Shown: in pieces, positions 26,524 to 35,252 of the stretch
Layout: each line of letters opens with the position of its first letter
How positions within the stretch are numbered: position 1 is the first letter of the stretch
Source: Bacteroidia bacterium
GTDB taxonomy: Bacteria > Bacteroidota > Bacteroidia > 2-12-FULL-35-15
Assembly: GCA_030654175.1 (NCBI GenBank)
Contig: JAURXZ010000008.1
Location: 179,426 to 243,425 of the forward strand
DNA: 64,000 bases
Direction of reading: 5' to 3'
The notes under the pieces: generated by a model
Told to the model about the DNA's origin: nothing
Seen by the model: the letters and a program-made list of their open reading frames with translations, nothing else
Databases searched by the model: none
Made by a program: the position numbers and the translations under genes

Positions 26524-29500
26524 TTATTCTACCAAAGTTACGGTTCCTAAATAATTATGTTTTTTATGAAACACATCAGTAAGCTCAACTTTCCAGACAT
26601 ATACATCTATCTGGGCGTTGTCTTTGCCACCATTTGCCTTCCCATCCCATTTATCATTCAAGTCATTACCATGAAAAATCAGGTTGCCCCAACGATCCAA
26701 TATCCATAAGTCATAAACAATAATACCAATGCCGGTACCAAAGAAAAAATCATTGATCCCATCGGCATTTGGAGTGAATGCATTTGGAATGTAAAATACG
26801 AAATCAGGGCCGATGATAATGGTTTGCATAGCGGTATCCAGGCATCCATATTGTGTTGATGTTATCAGTCCTATGGTATAGGTCCCTGTATCTGCTGAAG
26901 GGTACATGTGAGGAGGGGGATTGTGAAGCATTGAAGTATGGGAATCTCCAAAATCCCAATTCCAAAAATCAGTTCCTATTGAGGCATCAATGTAAGCGAT
27001 AACCGGATCTATTACAGTAGTTTCATGAGGATCGGTTGTGAAATTTGCTACAGGGTTTGGGTAAACAGTGATGTAATTGTTTTTCGACCCTGTTGAAACA
27101 CAGCCGCTGTCAGAAGTTACAGTTAAGGTCTGGCTGAAATAGTTCGGTGCAAAAACTGAATCATTCGTATAACAATGTTCAAAGCCTGACGTATGGATTG
27201 CAGGACTTCCATCACCAACAGTCCATATCCATTGGGTAATATTAGTATGTGTAATTGTCGACAAATCAGTGAAAGAAATGCAAAGAGGCTCACATCCAAC
27301 TGTATCATTTGCCACAAATTTTACAACCGGGTTAGGGTTTATGGTTAATACTTTACTAATAGAATCTATACAACCGAAATTAGAAACGGCTGTTAGCTTG
27401 ATATTGTAAGTATCAGCGGAATCATACAAATGAGAATTATTTTGATTTGTATTTATGGGACTGCCATCATCGAAATCCCAATTCCAAAATTCGATATAAT
27501 CGGGTAAAGGAATTGTTGTTTGATCAAAAAAACTAACACTTGTTCCAAGACAAATGCCTGATGGCAAAGGGGCAGTATAATAATTAACAGTAGGGAGGGG
27601 GTGAACTAAAATAGTTTTAGTAATTGTATCCTTACATCCATTTGCTGTTGTTGCAATTAAGGTTGTATTAAATGTGCCAAAATCCGGAAAAATATGTGTT
27701 GGATTTTGTGCGGAGTTCATTGCGGAATTATCTCCAAAATCCCAGGACCAGCCGGTGAAAGTCTGATTTAAAACTGTTGATGAATCAGTATAGCTGCTGG
27801 GTTGGTGCAGGCAGGCAGAATCCGCGAAGAATTGTGCATGAGGCAAGGTTACACTTACCATCACATCAGCAGTGTCAATACAACCGTTAATATCAGTCAC
27901 CACCACATTATATGTTTTTTCGGCAGTATCATTTGCATTAAACGGGTTAGTAGTTGAAAGCAATGTGCTGAAATCTTCGTTATACCATTGGTAATTTACA
28001 CCGCCTGTTCCGGTCACAGGCACAGACTGGTATTTACATTTCGTGAAATCATTTCCGGCTGAAGCAACCGGTGGTGGCTCCACAACAAGTGTTTTAACTA
28101 AGGTTTGAAGCACGCCTCCGCAGGTAAGTGTTAATGTAATGTGGTAAGTGCCCGCAGTTGTAAAATGATAAAAGGTGGTATCCGAATTTGTTGATACAGC
28201 AGGAACAACCTGATTTGTTATCGTATCAGCAATTGAAATGGTTTGAGGAGAACAGCGAATCTCAGTGCTGTAAACAGACATCGTTTCGTTCAGGCAGATC
28301 TTATTTGAACTTAATACCAATACAGGTTCGCAATTATAACAAACATTTGTTCCTACTCCAACATCCATTACAACTACTTTTTCAGCACCGGTAAAAGTAT
28401 GTTCATAGTAGGTTCCTGTAGTAAATGTCGGGACAATATTAGAGGCAATGATTGTACGTTGAGTGGAAACAGGATCTATAAGAGGAAGATAGGTACAGCC
28501 CGGAAGATTTCCTAATGAATCTGTTTTAACAAAAAGTGCTTCGTAATTGGAAGGGGGGAATAATGTTTCTCCGGAAAAAACCAATCCTTTATCCACATCT
28601 TCATTAATGCCCCAAGCCTTTGAATAATTATTAAATGTAAGGTTTCTGGACCATACCGGGCTTAAGTTTCCGGAGAATTTATTGAGTAAGGCAAATACAT
28701 TTCCATTGTTCGCATCTGTAAAGCCGGCTTGAACAATATTGCCATCGGCCAGTTCAGTCACACCTCTTGCCCTGTCGTCATTTCCATTTTTATCAAAAGT
28801 AACGCAATTCAAAACAGTACCATTAGCGTCAGCTTTAATTAAGGCACAGTCGTAATTTGAGCCTGTTTTAGTGGTTCCTGATAAAATAAAGCCGCCATTT
28901 TGTGTGATCTTGCCTGAAACATCCCAATCCAAACCATCATAAGGCCCGATATCATATTCTTTACTCCAGATGATAGCTCCTGCAGGAGATAAACGCATTG
29001 CAAAAAAATTATTACCCGGTCCGTTTCCATACGACCCCAAAAGCAGGATATCGCCATTACCAAATACTTCTACATAATTTGCATACGAATATAAACCTGC
29101 TAAAGAAGGGAATGCGGTTTCCCAGATAACAGAACCATCTGTTTTACTCAGCTTGGCGATATAAGGTTTTTTAGGTTCTGAATCCACAATACCACAAACA
29201 ACGTAACCGTCCGAAGCTTCAGCGATACATGTTCCTTGTGCTTCTCCTCCCGGCTTGCGATAAATGTTTATCCAATCCAACGTTCCTGCAACCATGTCTA
29301 TTTGAGCCGCATAAAGGCTTAAAGTATCTGCTGTTTGTGCAAGATTGGCACGTTGAATGGTGCCTGTTACCATAAATTTGCCATTTGCAGTTTGCCTGAT
29401 ATATCTGGCACCGGCACTACGCACCCTTTGACCGGCAGGAACCAATTCGAATTTTATTCTTTTGTTAATGACACCGCACTTATCAAATTTTGTAGCATAA

Positions 29501-29742
29501 AAATAGCAATAGACATTTGCGGAAATTACAAATTCTTTATCCTGCCCTACCATCACATAGCCGCTATCAGTTGTTGGGGCAAGTGCTAAACCAAAGTTAA
29601 GAGCATTTACCTGGGCTGTTTTTAAATAAGTTAAGGGTTGAGCAATTAATGAGGGGCATAAGAGGATTAACCAAAGAAGGCTAAAAAAGCGGAAAGCCTT
29701 TTTAGCAAAATTACCTTTGTTTTTAAGTAAAGATATTGTCAT
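26524..29742 (-). CDS. T9SS type B sorted propeller-PKD protein
   Basis: About 1072 residues starting at the Met at 29742 (MTISLLKNKGNFAKKAF, then a hydrophobic core ending PSLIAQ). A farther Met at 29850 would add 36 charged residues and overlap the next gene, so I reject it. Residues ~40-480 form a propeller of repeated hydrophobic-GY/F-hydrophobic-V-G/SG blades (SGYVMVGQ, GKFMVTGT, DGYVVCG, GGFILSGT, KGLVFSGE). An Ig-like domain follows, then four PKD domains (WDFGDNS, WDFDDGS, WTVGDGS, WDFGDSH) and CHU_C (IPNAFTPNADGINDFFFG, LDRWGNLIFHG). It lacks the GTWSGG repeats found in most other block members. Probably an extracellular structural or adhesive protein. Confidence 0.9.
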   Translation of the reverse strand: MTISLLKNKGNFAKKAFRFFSLLWLILLCPSLIAQPLTYLKTAQVNALNFGLALAPTTDSGYVMVGQDKEFVISANVYCYFYATKFDKCGVINKRIKFELVPAGQRVRSAGARYIRQTANGKFMVTGTIQRANLAQTADTLSLYAAQIDMVAGTLDWINIYRKPGGEAQGTCIAEASDGYVVCGIVDSEPKKPYIAKLSKTDGSVIWETAFPSLAGLYSYANYVEVFGNGDILLLGSYGNGPGNNFFAMRLSPAGAIIWSKEYDIGPYDGLDWDVSGKITQNGGFILSGTTKTGSNYDCALIKADANGTVLNCVTFDKNGNDDRARGVTELADGNIVQAGFTDANNGNVFALLNKFSGNLSPVWSRNLTFNNYSKAWGINEDVDKGLVFSGETLFPPSNYEALFVKTDSLGNLPGCTYLPLIDPVSTQRTIIASNIVPTFTTGTYYEHTFTGAEKVVVMDVGVGTNVCYNCEPVLVLSSNKICLNETMSVYSTEIRCSPQTISIADTITNQVVPAVSTNSDTTFYHFTTAGTYHITLTLTCGGVLQTLVKTLVVEPPPVASAGNDFTKCKYQSVPVTGTGGVNYQWYNEDFSTLLSTTNPFNANDTAEKTYNVVVTDINGCIDTADVMVSVTLPHAQFFADSACLHQPSSYTDSSTVLNQTFTGWSWDFGDNSAMNSAQNPTHIFPDFGTFNTTLIATTANGCKDTITKTILVHPLPTVNYYTAPLPSGICLGTSVSFFDQTTIPLPDYIEFWNWDFDDGSPINTNQNNSHLYDSADTYNIKLTAVSNFGCIDSISKVLTINPNPVVKFVANDTVGCEPLCISFTDLSTITHTNITQWIWTVGDGSPAIHTSGFEHCYTNDSVFAPNYFSQTLTVTSDSGCVSTGSKNNYITVYPNPVANFTTDPHETTVIDPVIAYIDASIGTDFWNWDFGDSHTSMLHNPPPHMYPSADTGTYTIGLITSTQYGCLDTAMQTIIIGPDFVFYIPNAFTPNADGINDFFFGTGIGIIVYDLWILDRWGNLIFHGNDLNDKWDGKANGGKDNAQIDVYVWKVELTDVFHKKHNYLGTVTLVE

Positions 29743-29809
29743 TGGATCTCTTTTTTGTTTTTTCCGGATTCGATCCGCGATCAAAAATGCGCAATTTTTT
29801 ATTGTTACT

Positions 29810-30157
29810 TTATTTGTTTGCACTTCCTTTTTTGTATACCTCATTATCATCTATCTGAATAGCTTCGATAATATGATATGGGAATTCAGACTCTTTTACA
29901 AAAATCTTGATAATGCTGTCTTTATTACAAAGGAGGGGATTTGATGTTTGAAATACAGCCGAATTATTATCAGAGGCTACCTGCCAGTTGCTGAGTTCAG
30001 TATTACGTTGGATAAATGTGCGCTTTATCTTCATGCTGAGATTAGGGCACATAAGAGCATTTATACCAATTTCGACCTTGATCTTATGAGATGAAAGTTC
30101 CTGGGAATAAACATTTACAGAAACACATAAACAGATAAATAGTATAGTTTTTCTCAT
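29810..30157 (-). CDS. small secreted protein of unknown function
   Basis: A 115-residue product from the Met at 30157 (MRKTILFICLCVSVNVYSQ, a clean signal peptide, cleavage after SQ or VYS); an earlier Met at 30181 adds eight polar residues. The mature part (~96 residues) has two cysteines (in ALMCPNL and PLLCNKD) that could form a disulphide, and a beta-rich pattern. I do not recognise the family. It lies 67 bases upstream of the propeller-PKD gene on the same strand and is probably co-transcribed with it. It has no T9SS sorting domain, unlike its neighbours. Confidence 0.65.
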   Translation of the reverse strand: MRKTILFICLCVSVNVYSQELSSHKIKVEIGINALMCPNLSMKIKRTFIQRNTELSNWQVASDNNSAVFQTSNPLLCNKDSIIKIFVKESEFPYHIIEAIQIDDNEVYKKGSANK

Positions 30158-30289
30158 AAACGCATTAGTTTTTGTTTGCATTCTTATATCTAATCAGATG
30201 CATAAAGATAGCAAAAGGTTGCAATAACCACTCGTTTTTTTAAGATAATAAAACAGCGCCCTGCAGGGACGTGAAGATGAGATTTTTTT

Positions 30290-33200
30290 TTATTTTACTA
30301 AAGATACGATGCCAATATAATTGTGCTCTTTATTGAATACATCAGTAAGTGTCACTTTCCAAACGTATACATCTATTTGTGATTCGCTATCACCTTTATT
30401 TGCTTTACCATCCCACTTATCATTTAACTCTTTCCCATGAAAAATCATATCTCCCCAACGATCGAAGATCCATAGATCATATTTTATGATGCCTACACCG
30501 GAACCGAAAAAATAATCATTAGTTTTATCTCCATTTGGTGTAAATACATTTGGAATGAAGAATGTAAATTCAGGTCCGATAAAAATTTCGTGGGAAACAG
30601 TATCGTAACAACCATCGGCATTGTGAACAATTAAGGTTACTACATAAGTGTTGGATGCATCTTTTGGATATTCATGAACGGGACTTGATGTGTTGGGCGA
30701 TAAAGTGGTACTATCACCGAAATTCCAAAACCAATAATTTACGTCTGAAGAAGATTGATCATTAAAAGTAATAATAGGGTCGATCACGGATGCAGGATTT
30801 GGCGTGGCATCAAATGCGGCAACCGGTATACTGTACACCTGAACAAACTGGCTTTGAGTTAACGAGGAAATACAGCCATGATAGGATGTTACAATTAGTT
30901 TAACATCATATAAACCTGATTGTGAAAAACAATGTGAAGGATTTGCTATTGCGGAGCCATCACTGCCATCGCCAAAATTCCAATCCCAGTTTACAACGGA
31001 ATCCGCTCCGCCTACAGCGCTTAGATCAGTAAAATCAACACAAAGTACCGGGCATCCCAAAGGATCATTAGCAGAAAAATTTACGACTGGAATTCCGTAA
31101 AAATGAAAAGTAACATTTGATGAAGAGAATGTGCAAGGACCTGCAGGATCATTTGTTGTTAACGTTAAAATCACTGAATCTGCGGCATACTCAGAGGCGC
31201 TTGGAGTGTACACTGCATTTAATGTTGTATTATTAGGTGAATAGGTTCCTGTGCCACCACTCCATGTTCCGCTTGTGGCAGAACCTCCAATTGAGCCGGC
31301 AAGTGTTATGCTTGAACCCGAGCAAACATATTGGGTTGATCCTGCATTAACATTGGTTACAGCAGAAACAATAACATTTACCGTATCCGATGACTGACAC
31401 TCTGTTGCCGTTTCTAATATCGTTACAGTATAAGGTGATGTAATAGTTGCGGTAGGCCCAGGATTAGCAAGGGATAATGAAGGGTTTGAACTGGTAGTAC
31501 TGCCGGTAAAGCCTGTGGTAGGGGACCAGGTATAAGTGCATCCCGATGTTGATGAAGTTCCGATAGAGCCTGTTCCAAAAGAACAGATATTCAGATCAGG
31601 GCCGGCATCAGCAACCGGCAAAGCATTCACAATAATTACTTCGGATGAAGAAGCTGAACAGGATCCGCCAACAGTATATGTTATCGTGTCGTTACCGATA
31701 ACTGAAGGAGAAGGAGTAAACGTCCCGGTTGTTGAATTTGTTATTCCGGTCCCGCTCCATACTCCTCCCGGAATATCAGCAGTAAGAGTTACAGGAGCAT
31801 CATTTGGACAAAAAGGGCCTGCAGGGGTTAAAACAGGCATAACACCTGCATTTACAGTTACATTAATTGTAGTATCAGCATTACAAAGCCCCCAGCTGAT
31901 GGTTAATTTTACCGGGAAAGTTCCATTTGCAGCAAAAATATGTGCAGGATTTTGCAGGGTGTCATCTGTTATACCATCATTGTCGAAATCCCATGCCCAT
32001 GCTGTAATGCTTCCTAGTGGTGTGGAGGTGTCGGTAAATTGCATTGAAGAACCTGCACATACAGTTGTATTTGTAAATTGAGATACAGGATAACTGGGAC
32101 TTGAGCCAATAGTGATATCTAATGTAGTGATACAAGTCGGTCCGGCAACGGAGGTAACAACAACCTGATAGGTGCCTCCAAGGTTCACTGTAATGGTCTG
32201 ACCAGCAGTTGAGCCCACAATTCCGGAAGTGCCACCGATAGAATCCGTCCAGGCATAGGAAGCACCACCTGCCGGTGCAGATAAAGTTACGGAATTGCCA
32301 CCGCAAATGTTTGGTGAAGAAGCGATAATATCAAGAGGTTCACAGGCACAATCCACATATCCATAACCAAAGTGGCCACCTTGCGTACAATCCGAAGAGG
32401 TGAACTCAACCGTGATACATTGGCCAATATAGGCTTGTAAAGGAACAAAAACGGTGGTCCATGGCCTGTACCATTCATCACTACCCGGGGATATTTCAAA
32501 AAAGCCAACAAAAGGCGCTTTAGCCAATACAAAATACTCACCGCAAGTAATAATGTTATTACTTGCATCCCGCACTTTTACTCCAAAATAAGGACGCTCA
32601 TCATCATTATGTCCGCTGGTAGGGTCATTCAATACAACTGCATACCGATACGTAAAATTTGAATTATTTGCAGAAACAGTAAATGAAATACTTGCGCGGG
32701 CAGCTCCCCAGGAAGTGCTTCCCCAGGAATTCAGATCACCTATCCGTAAAGCGTTATTGCCCCCTCCGGGAGGAACTACAGGTAGTGTTGTACCTCCAAC
32801 AGTTGGATCAAAGCCACCAGTATTTGTGATCAGGAAAGGATCAGTATTTTGACCAAAAAAACCGGGAGGTGGAGGATTAAATCCAGAAGTGAGATTGCTT
32901 GGATCCGGGTTTGTAGACGGATCAGCTGCCCAATAATCCCAGAAAGCCTGGCCGGATTCAAAACCAGGATTTGTACATGGAGAACCGCAGTTGAGCGGAT
33001 CAGGATTAGGATCAGGAGATCCGCTTTTATTCTGAGATGCAACAATTCCATCTTTTACTTTCTGAAATTCGGCAAAATGTTCTTTATAGCCAGGTTGTAA
33101 AGAAGCCAGATACATTTTTACGTTTTCTTCTTTCACAATAAGTCCGGTACCTACTTTATAAACTAATGTTTCATAATCTTTTTTCCAGTGTGGACTTAAA

Positions 33201-33463
33201 AAATGCTTGAAATAGGTCATGTCGGCCATATTACCATCAGAGGTCATAACCACATAATTCAAAAAACTTTGCACATCCACTTTCTCAAGCAGAACAGCCG
33301 TTTTGTTGAGGTAGTCTATCCAGGTATTATCAGAAACTCCGTAAGGATTATTTGAACTTTGAAATTCATTTTTTTGACTTTGAGAAAAGAGGGAAAAAAC
33401 AATGGCCACAAACATTGCGGATAGAAATACTTTTAATCTGGAGATAGTAAATGTACTTATCAT
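30290..33463 (-). CDS. T9SS type B sorted multi-domain PKD protein (paralog D)
   Basis: 1057 residues with an N-terminal signal (LKVFLSAMFVAIVFSLFSQ). A ~100-residue helical region (about 40-140, WIDYLNKTAVLLEKVD) precedes a Cys-rich beta-sandwich (about 160-385; CTNPGFESGQ, YRYAVVLNDP, FTSSDCTQGGHFGYGYVDC) shared with the gene at 38164. Then come Ig-like domains, one PKD domain (WAWDFDNDG), another Ig-like segment, a single GTWSGG repeat of the YVC type, two PKD domains (WNFGDGS, WNFGDST) and CHU_C (IPNVFTPNGDKTNDYFFG). Compared with paralogs A, B, E and F it keeps only the third of the three repeats. No catalytic motif seen; surface-exposed or secreted through T9SS. Confidence 0.9.
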   Translation of the reverse strand: MISTFTISRLKVFLSAMFVAIVFSLFSQSQKNEFQSSNNPYGVSDNTWIDYLNKTAVLLEKVDVQSFLNYVVMTSDGNMADMTYFKHFLSPHWKKDYETLVYKVGTGLIVKEENVKMYLASLQPGYKEHFAEFQKVKDGIVASQNKSGSPDPNPDPLNCGSPCTNPGFESGQAFWDYWAADPSTNPDPSNLTSGFNPPPPGFFGQNTDPFLITNTGGFDPTVGGTTLPVVPPGGGNNALRIGDLNSWGSTSWGAARASISFTVSANNSNFTYRYAVVLNDPTSGHNDDERPYFGVKVRDASNNIITCGEYFVLAKAPFVGFFEISPGSDEWYRPWTTVFVPLQAYIGQCITVEFTSSDCTQGGHFGYGYVDCACEPLDIIASSPNICGGNSVTLSAPAGGASYAWTDSIGGTSGIVGSTAGQTITVNLGGTYQVVVTSVAGPTCITTLDITIGSSPSYPVSQFTNTTVCAGSSMQFTDTSTPLGSITAWAWDFDNDGITDDTLQNPAHIFAANGTFPVKLTISWGLCNADTTINVTVNAGVMPVLTPAGPFCPNDAPVTLTADIPGGVWSGTGITNSTTGTFTPSPSVIGNDTITYTVGGSCSASSSEVIIVNALPVADAGPDLNICSFGTGSIGTSSTSGCTYTWSPTTGFTGSTTSSNPSLSLANPGPTATITSPYTVTILETATECQSSDTVNVIVSAVTNVNAGSTQYVCSGSSITLAGSIGGSATSGTWSGGTGTYSPNNTTLNAVYTPSASEYAADSVILTLTTNDPAGPCTFSSSNVTFHFYGIPVVNFSANDPLGCPVLCVDFTDLSAVGGADSVVNWDWNFGDGSDGSAIANPSHCFSQSGLYDVKLIVTSYHGCISSLTQSQFVQVYSIPVAAFDATPNPASVIDPIITFNDQSSSDVNYWFWNFGDSTTLSPNTSSPVHEYPKDASNTYVVTLIVHNADGCYDTVSHEIFIGPEFTFFIPNVFTPNGDKTNDYFFGSGVGIIKYDLWIFDRWGDMIFHGKELNDKWDGKANKGDSESQIDVYVWKVTLTDVFNKEHNYIGIVSLVK

Positions 33464-33978
33464 TGATCAGTGATTTATAAAATCGTTACGAATATAGTAA
33501 TTAATTTTAATAAATGAAATTGTTTAACCTTTTTATTTACAGTACTTTATGTTACTGTTTTGGACAAAAAGTATATCTGGATTTTTTTTGAAGGAACAAG
33601 TTTTTAAAGTATATTATGAAATGACGCAAATTCGCGCGGAATTTGTTCCATTAGCTGGGTGATCCGGAACTGTCATGGTCACAAAATGAGCTTTGCCTTC
33701 ATTTATTCTTTTGAGAAATATTGCAATCTTAATAAATAATCTGGTTACTTTTTGCCGGGATTATAAATCCCTCGGCTCTTGGGTCGTGATTACAAATCAA
33801 GCACAGCGGGTTGTTTTAGGTGGGATGGAATTAAACAAACGGGATAAATTGACGGAAACTCCTTCCGGTTTTATTGTTAATCAACACGCTTACTGATAAT
33901 ACAAAGCGCTTTCATTCCCGCTATCAAGTTATTTTGTATACATTTATAGTATAAATTTATCACAACAAACATCGAAGA
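33464..33978. other. 515-base intergenic region between paralog D and a small membrane gene
   Basis: No convincing gene. A 67-codon plus-strand frame at 33693-33896 crosses the palindromic repeats at 33754-33804 and has no signal of its own, so I treat it as a chance frame. The paralog D promoter should lie at the left end. The rest is AT-rich. Confidence 0.45.
33754..33804. repeat. tandem degenerate palindromes (GGGATTAnAAATCCC type)
   Basis: Copy 1 at 33754-33776 pairs GCCGGGATT with AATCCCTCGGC around ATA. Copy 2 at 33786-33804 is a decayed form with core GATTACAAATC. From memory, GGGATTACAAATCCC-type palindromes recur in intergenic DNA of Bacteroidota. Confidence 0.45.
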
Positions 33979-34197
33979 ATGAATAAAATAATTGGCGCAG
34001 TACTTATTATTGCAGGTTTAGCCGTGGGTTACGTAGGTTTTAATAAAATTTCAGAAAGCACTAAATCAGCCAATGTGTTGGGTTTGAAAATTGAAGCTTC
34101 GAATCAGTCCGGAAAACAGCAGGGGTATCTTTTTTTAGGATTAGGGGCAATCCTTTTGTTAGGAGGATTTTACACATTAAAAAATGTGAAAAAATAG
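33979..34197 (+). CDS. small DUF3185-like membrane protein
   Basis: 72 residues with two membrane helices: residues 3-23 (IIGAVLIIAGLAVGYVGF) and about 49-66 (YLFLGLGAILLLGGFYTL), separated by a polar loop (ISESTKSANVLGLKIEAS). The pattern, Gly-rich helices with an N-terminal NKIIG, fits the DUF3185 family of unknown function, which is often stress-related. It begins shortly after an AT-rich leader; no obvious partner gene. Confidence 0.7.
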   Translation: MNKIIGAVLIIAGLAVGYVGFNKISESTKSANVLGLKIEASNQSGKQQGYLFLGLGAILLLGGFYTLKNVKK

Positions 34198-34512
34198 CCT
34201 GCTTTTGCCAAACCCCAATGACAATAAGTAAAAAACTGGAAAATAATTACCGATTCACTCATTGCACCGAAAGGTTTTGGCTATCAAATAGCAAGCATGT
34301 TTTTGCAGGTGATATTGACGATTGTGGATTTGTTGATTTAATTATTGAGACTTCGAGACTCTGTAATGCGCAGTGTTCGAGCACTATACTCTTTAAAGCC
34401 TAAAGACGAATGGCGTTTGTCAAAAATCGATTTAATCTACACAGGCGTTGCCTGCTAAGTTTCGCTTAGTGCATTTTTAACAGGTAAACTGCAGCTCACT
34501 CAGGTAAATTAA
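34198..34512. other. intergenic region, nothing recognised
   Basis: 315 bases. A 61-codon frame at 34218-34403 has no family resemblance, signal peptide or ribosome-binding site, so it is not called. The segment 34440-34500 is richer in G+C and contains partial inverted repeats (GCCTGCTAAG, CTTAGTGC), but no known RNA was recognised. Confidence 0.35.
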
Positions 34513-34707
34513 TTACGATTCGTCCTTTGTGTTTCTTACCAGGCCAATCCCGGCAATAAAAAATATCAAACCAAGTATGCTGTAAATAACAACCGCTTTA
34601 ATATCTTGTTTTCCACCGGAGGTGTTAACAAATAACACTGCAACATAGATAAGTCCTACTATTCCCAGTATAGTAAGTATGGCGCCAAAAATTCTTTTGA
34701 TATTCAT
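34513..34707 (-). CDS. small two-helix membrane protein
   Basis: 64 residues: a helix at about 7-28 (FGAILTILGIVGLIYVAVLF), a short loop with a GGKQD turn, a second helix at about 38-57 (AVVIYSILGLIFFIAGIGLV) and a charged tail NTKDES. Its size and layout resemble the DUF3185-like gene 300 bases away, but the strands differ and the sequence is distinct. Proteins like this are common, unstudied inner-membrane proteins in Bacteroidota. It would read from an AT-rich leader starting near 34740. Confidence 0.65.
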   Translation of the reverse strand: MNIKRIFGAILTILGIVGLIYVAVLFVNTSGGKQDIKAVVIYSILGLIFFIAGIGLVRNTKDES

Positions 34708-35252
34708 AAGTATTTTTTTATAGGGTTATTTAGTTAAGATTATGGCTGCACTGTAATTGCATCCAAAATAATACTCTTCAGCAGCAAAGATAATTTCCTG
34801 AAATTCAAGAAAATTACAGAACCTTGGAAATAACTTACATTATTCACACATTGATTTTGCACCTTAAACTATTACAGCTCCTCTATCGGAATAAAAATTA
34901 CTGAAAATTAAATGATCCTTTTGACTAATTTTACTTAAGTAAGGATAATGGAATGGGAGAAGGAATTAAGGCTGATCTGAATATTCTTAAACTCCACGAA
35001 GCCAACAACAAAAAATACAGGCTATTTACAGCAATTGAATCCTGCTGTGGAGCAAATATTAACAAAAGTGCAGATACAAGATAATATGTGCATTTTCATT
35101 TTCAGCAATTTCCCCTTATCGTGTGATTTTTTGGCATAATTTCACAGGGCTTTTTCAACATAGCATATTTTATTTATTTGAGCAAATACTATGTATGGGG
35201 AATTATTCAATAAACAATGAGTAAAGAAAGGTTTTCAACAAAACGGATTAAA
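34708..35252. other. 545-base intergenic region
   Basis: No gene supported. A promoter-like TGATTTTGCACC (about 34851-34862) resembles the Bacteroidota -7 region and reads plus; 43 codons of open frame follow at 34953-35084 (MGEGIKADLNI), without known homology. A short untranslated RNA or tiny gene is possible but unproven. Confidence 0.3.

Noticed and set aside
29743-29850. Upstream start for the 26524-29742 gene
   Set aside because: Would add 36 charged residues ahead of the signal peptide and overlap the 29810-30157 gene; the Met at 29742 is better.
30259-30268. 10-bp palindrome CCCTGCAGGG upstream of paralog D's stop
   Set aside because: Single short palindrome without further structure or context.
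31536-32081. 181-codon plus-strand frame opposite paralog D
   Set aside because: Pro/Val-rich translation of the complement of Thr/Ser/Gly repeat codons; no start signal; the minus-strand gene has clear domains here.
33693-33896. 67-codon plus-strand frame
   Set aside because: Spans palindromic repeats, with no signal, family or ribosome-binding site.
34218-34403. 61-codon plus-strand frame
   Set aside because: No conserved features; composition not coding-like.
34953-35084. 43-codon plus-strand frame after a promoter-like motif
   Set aside because: No homology or clear translation signal; noted in the intergenic entry only.
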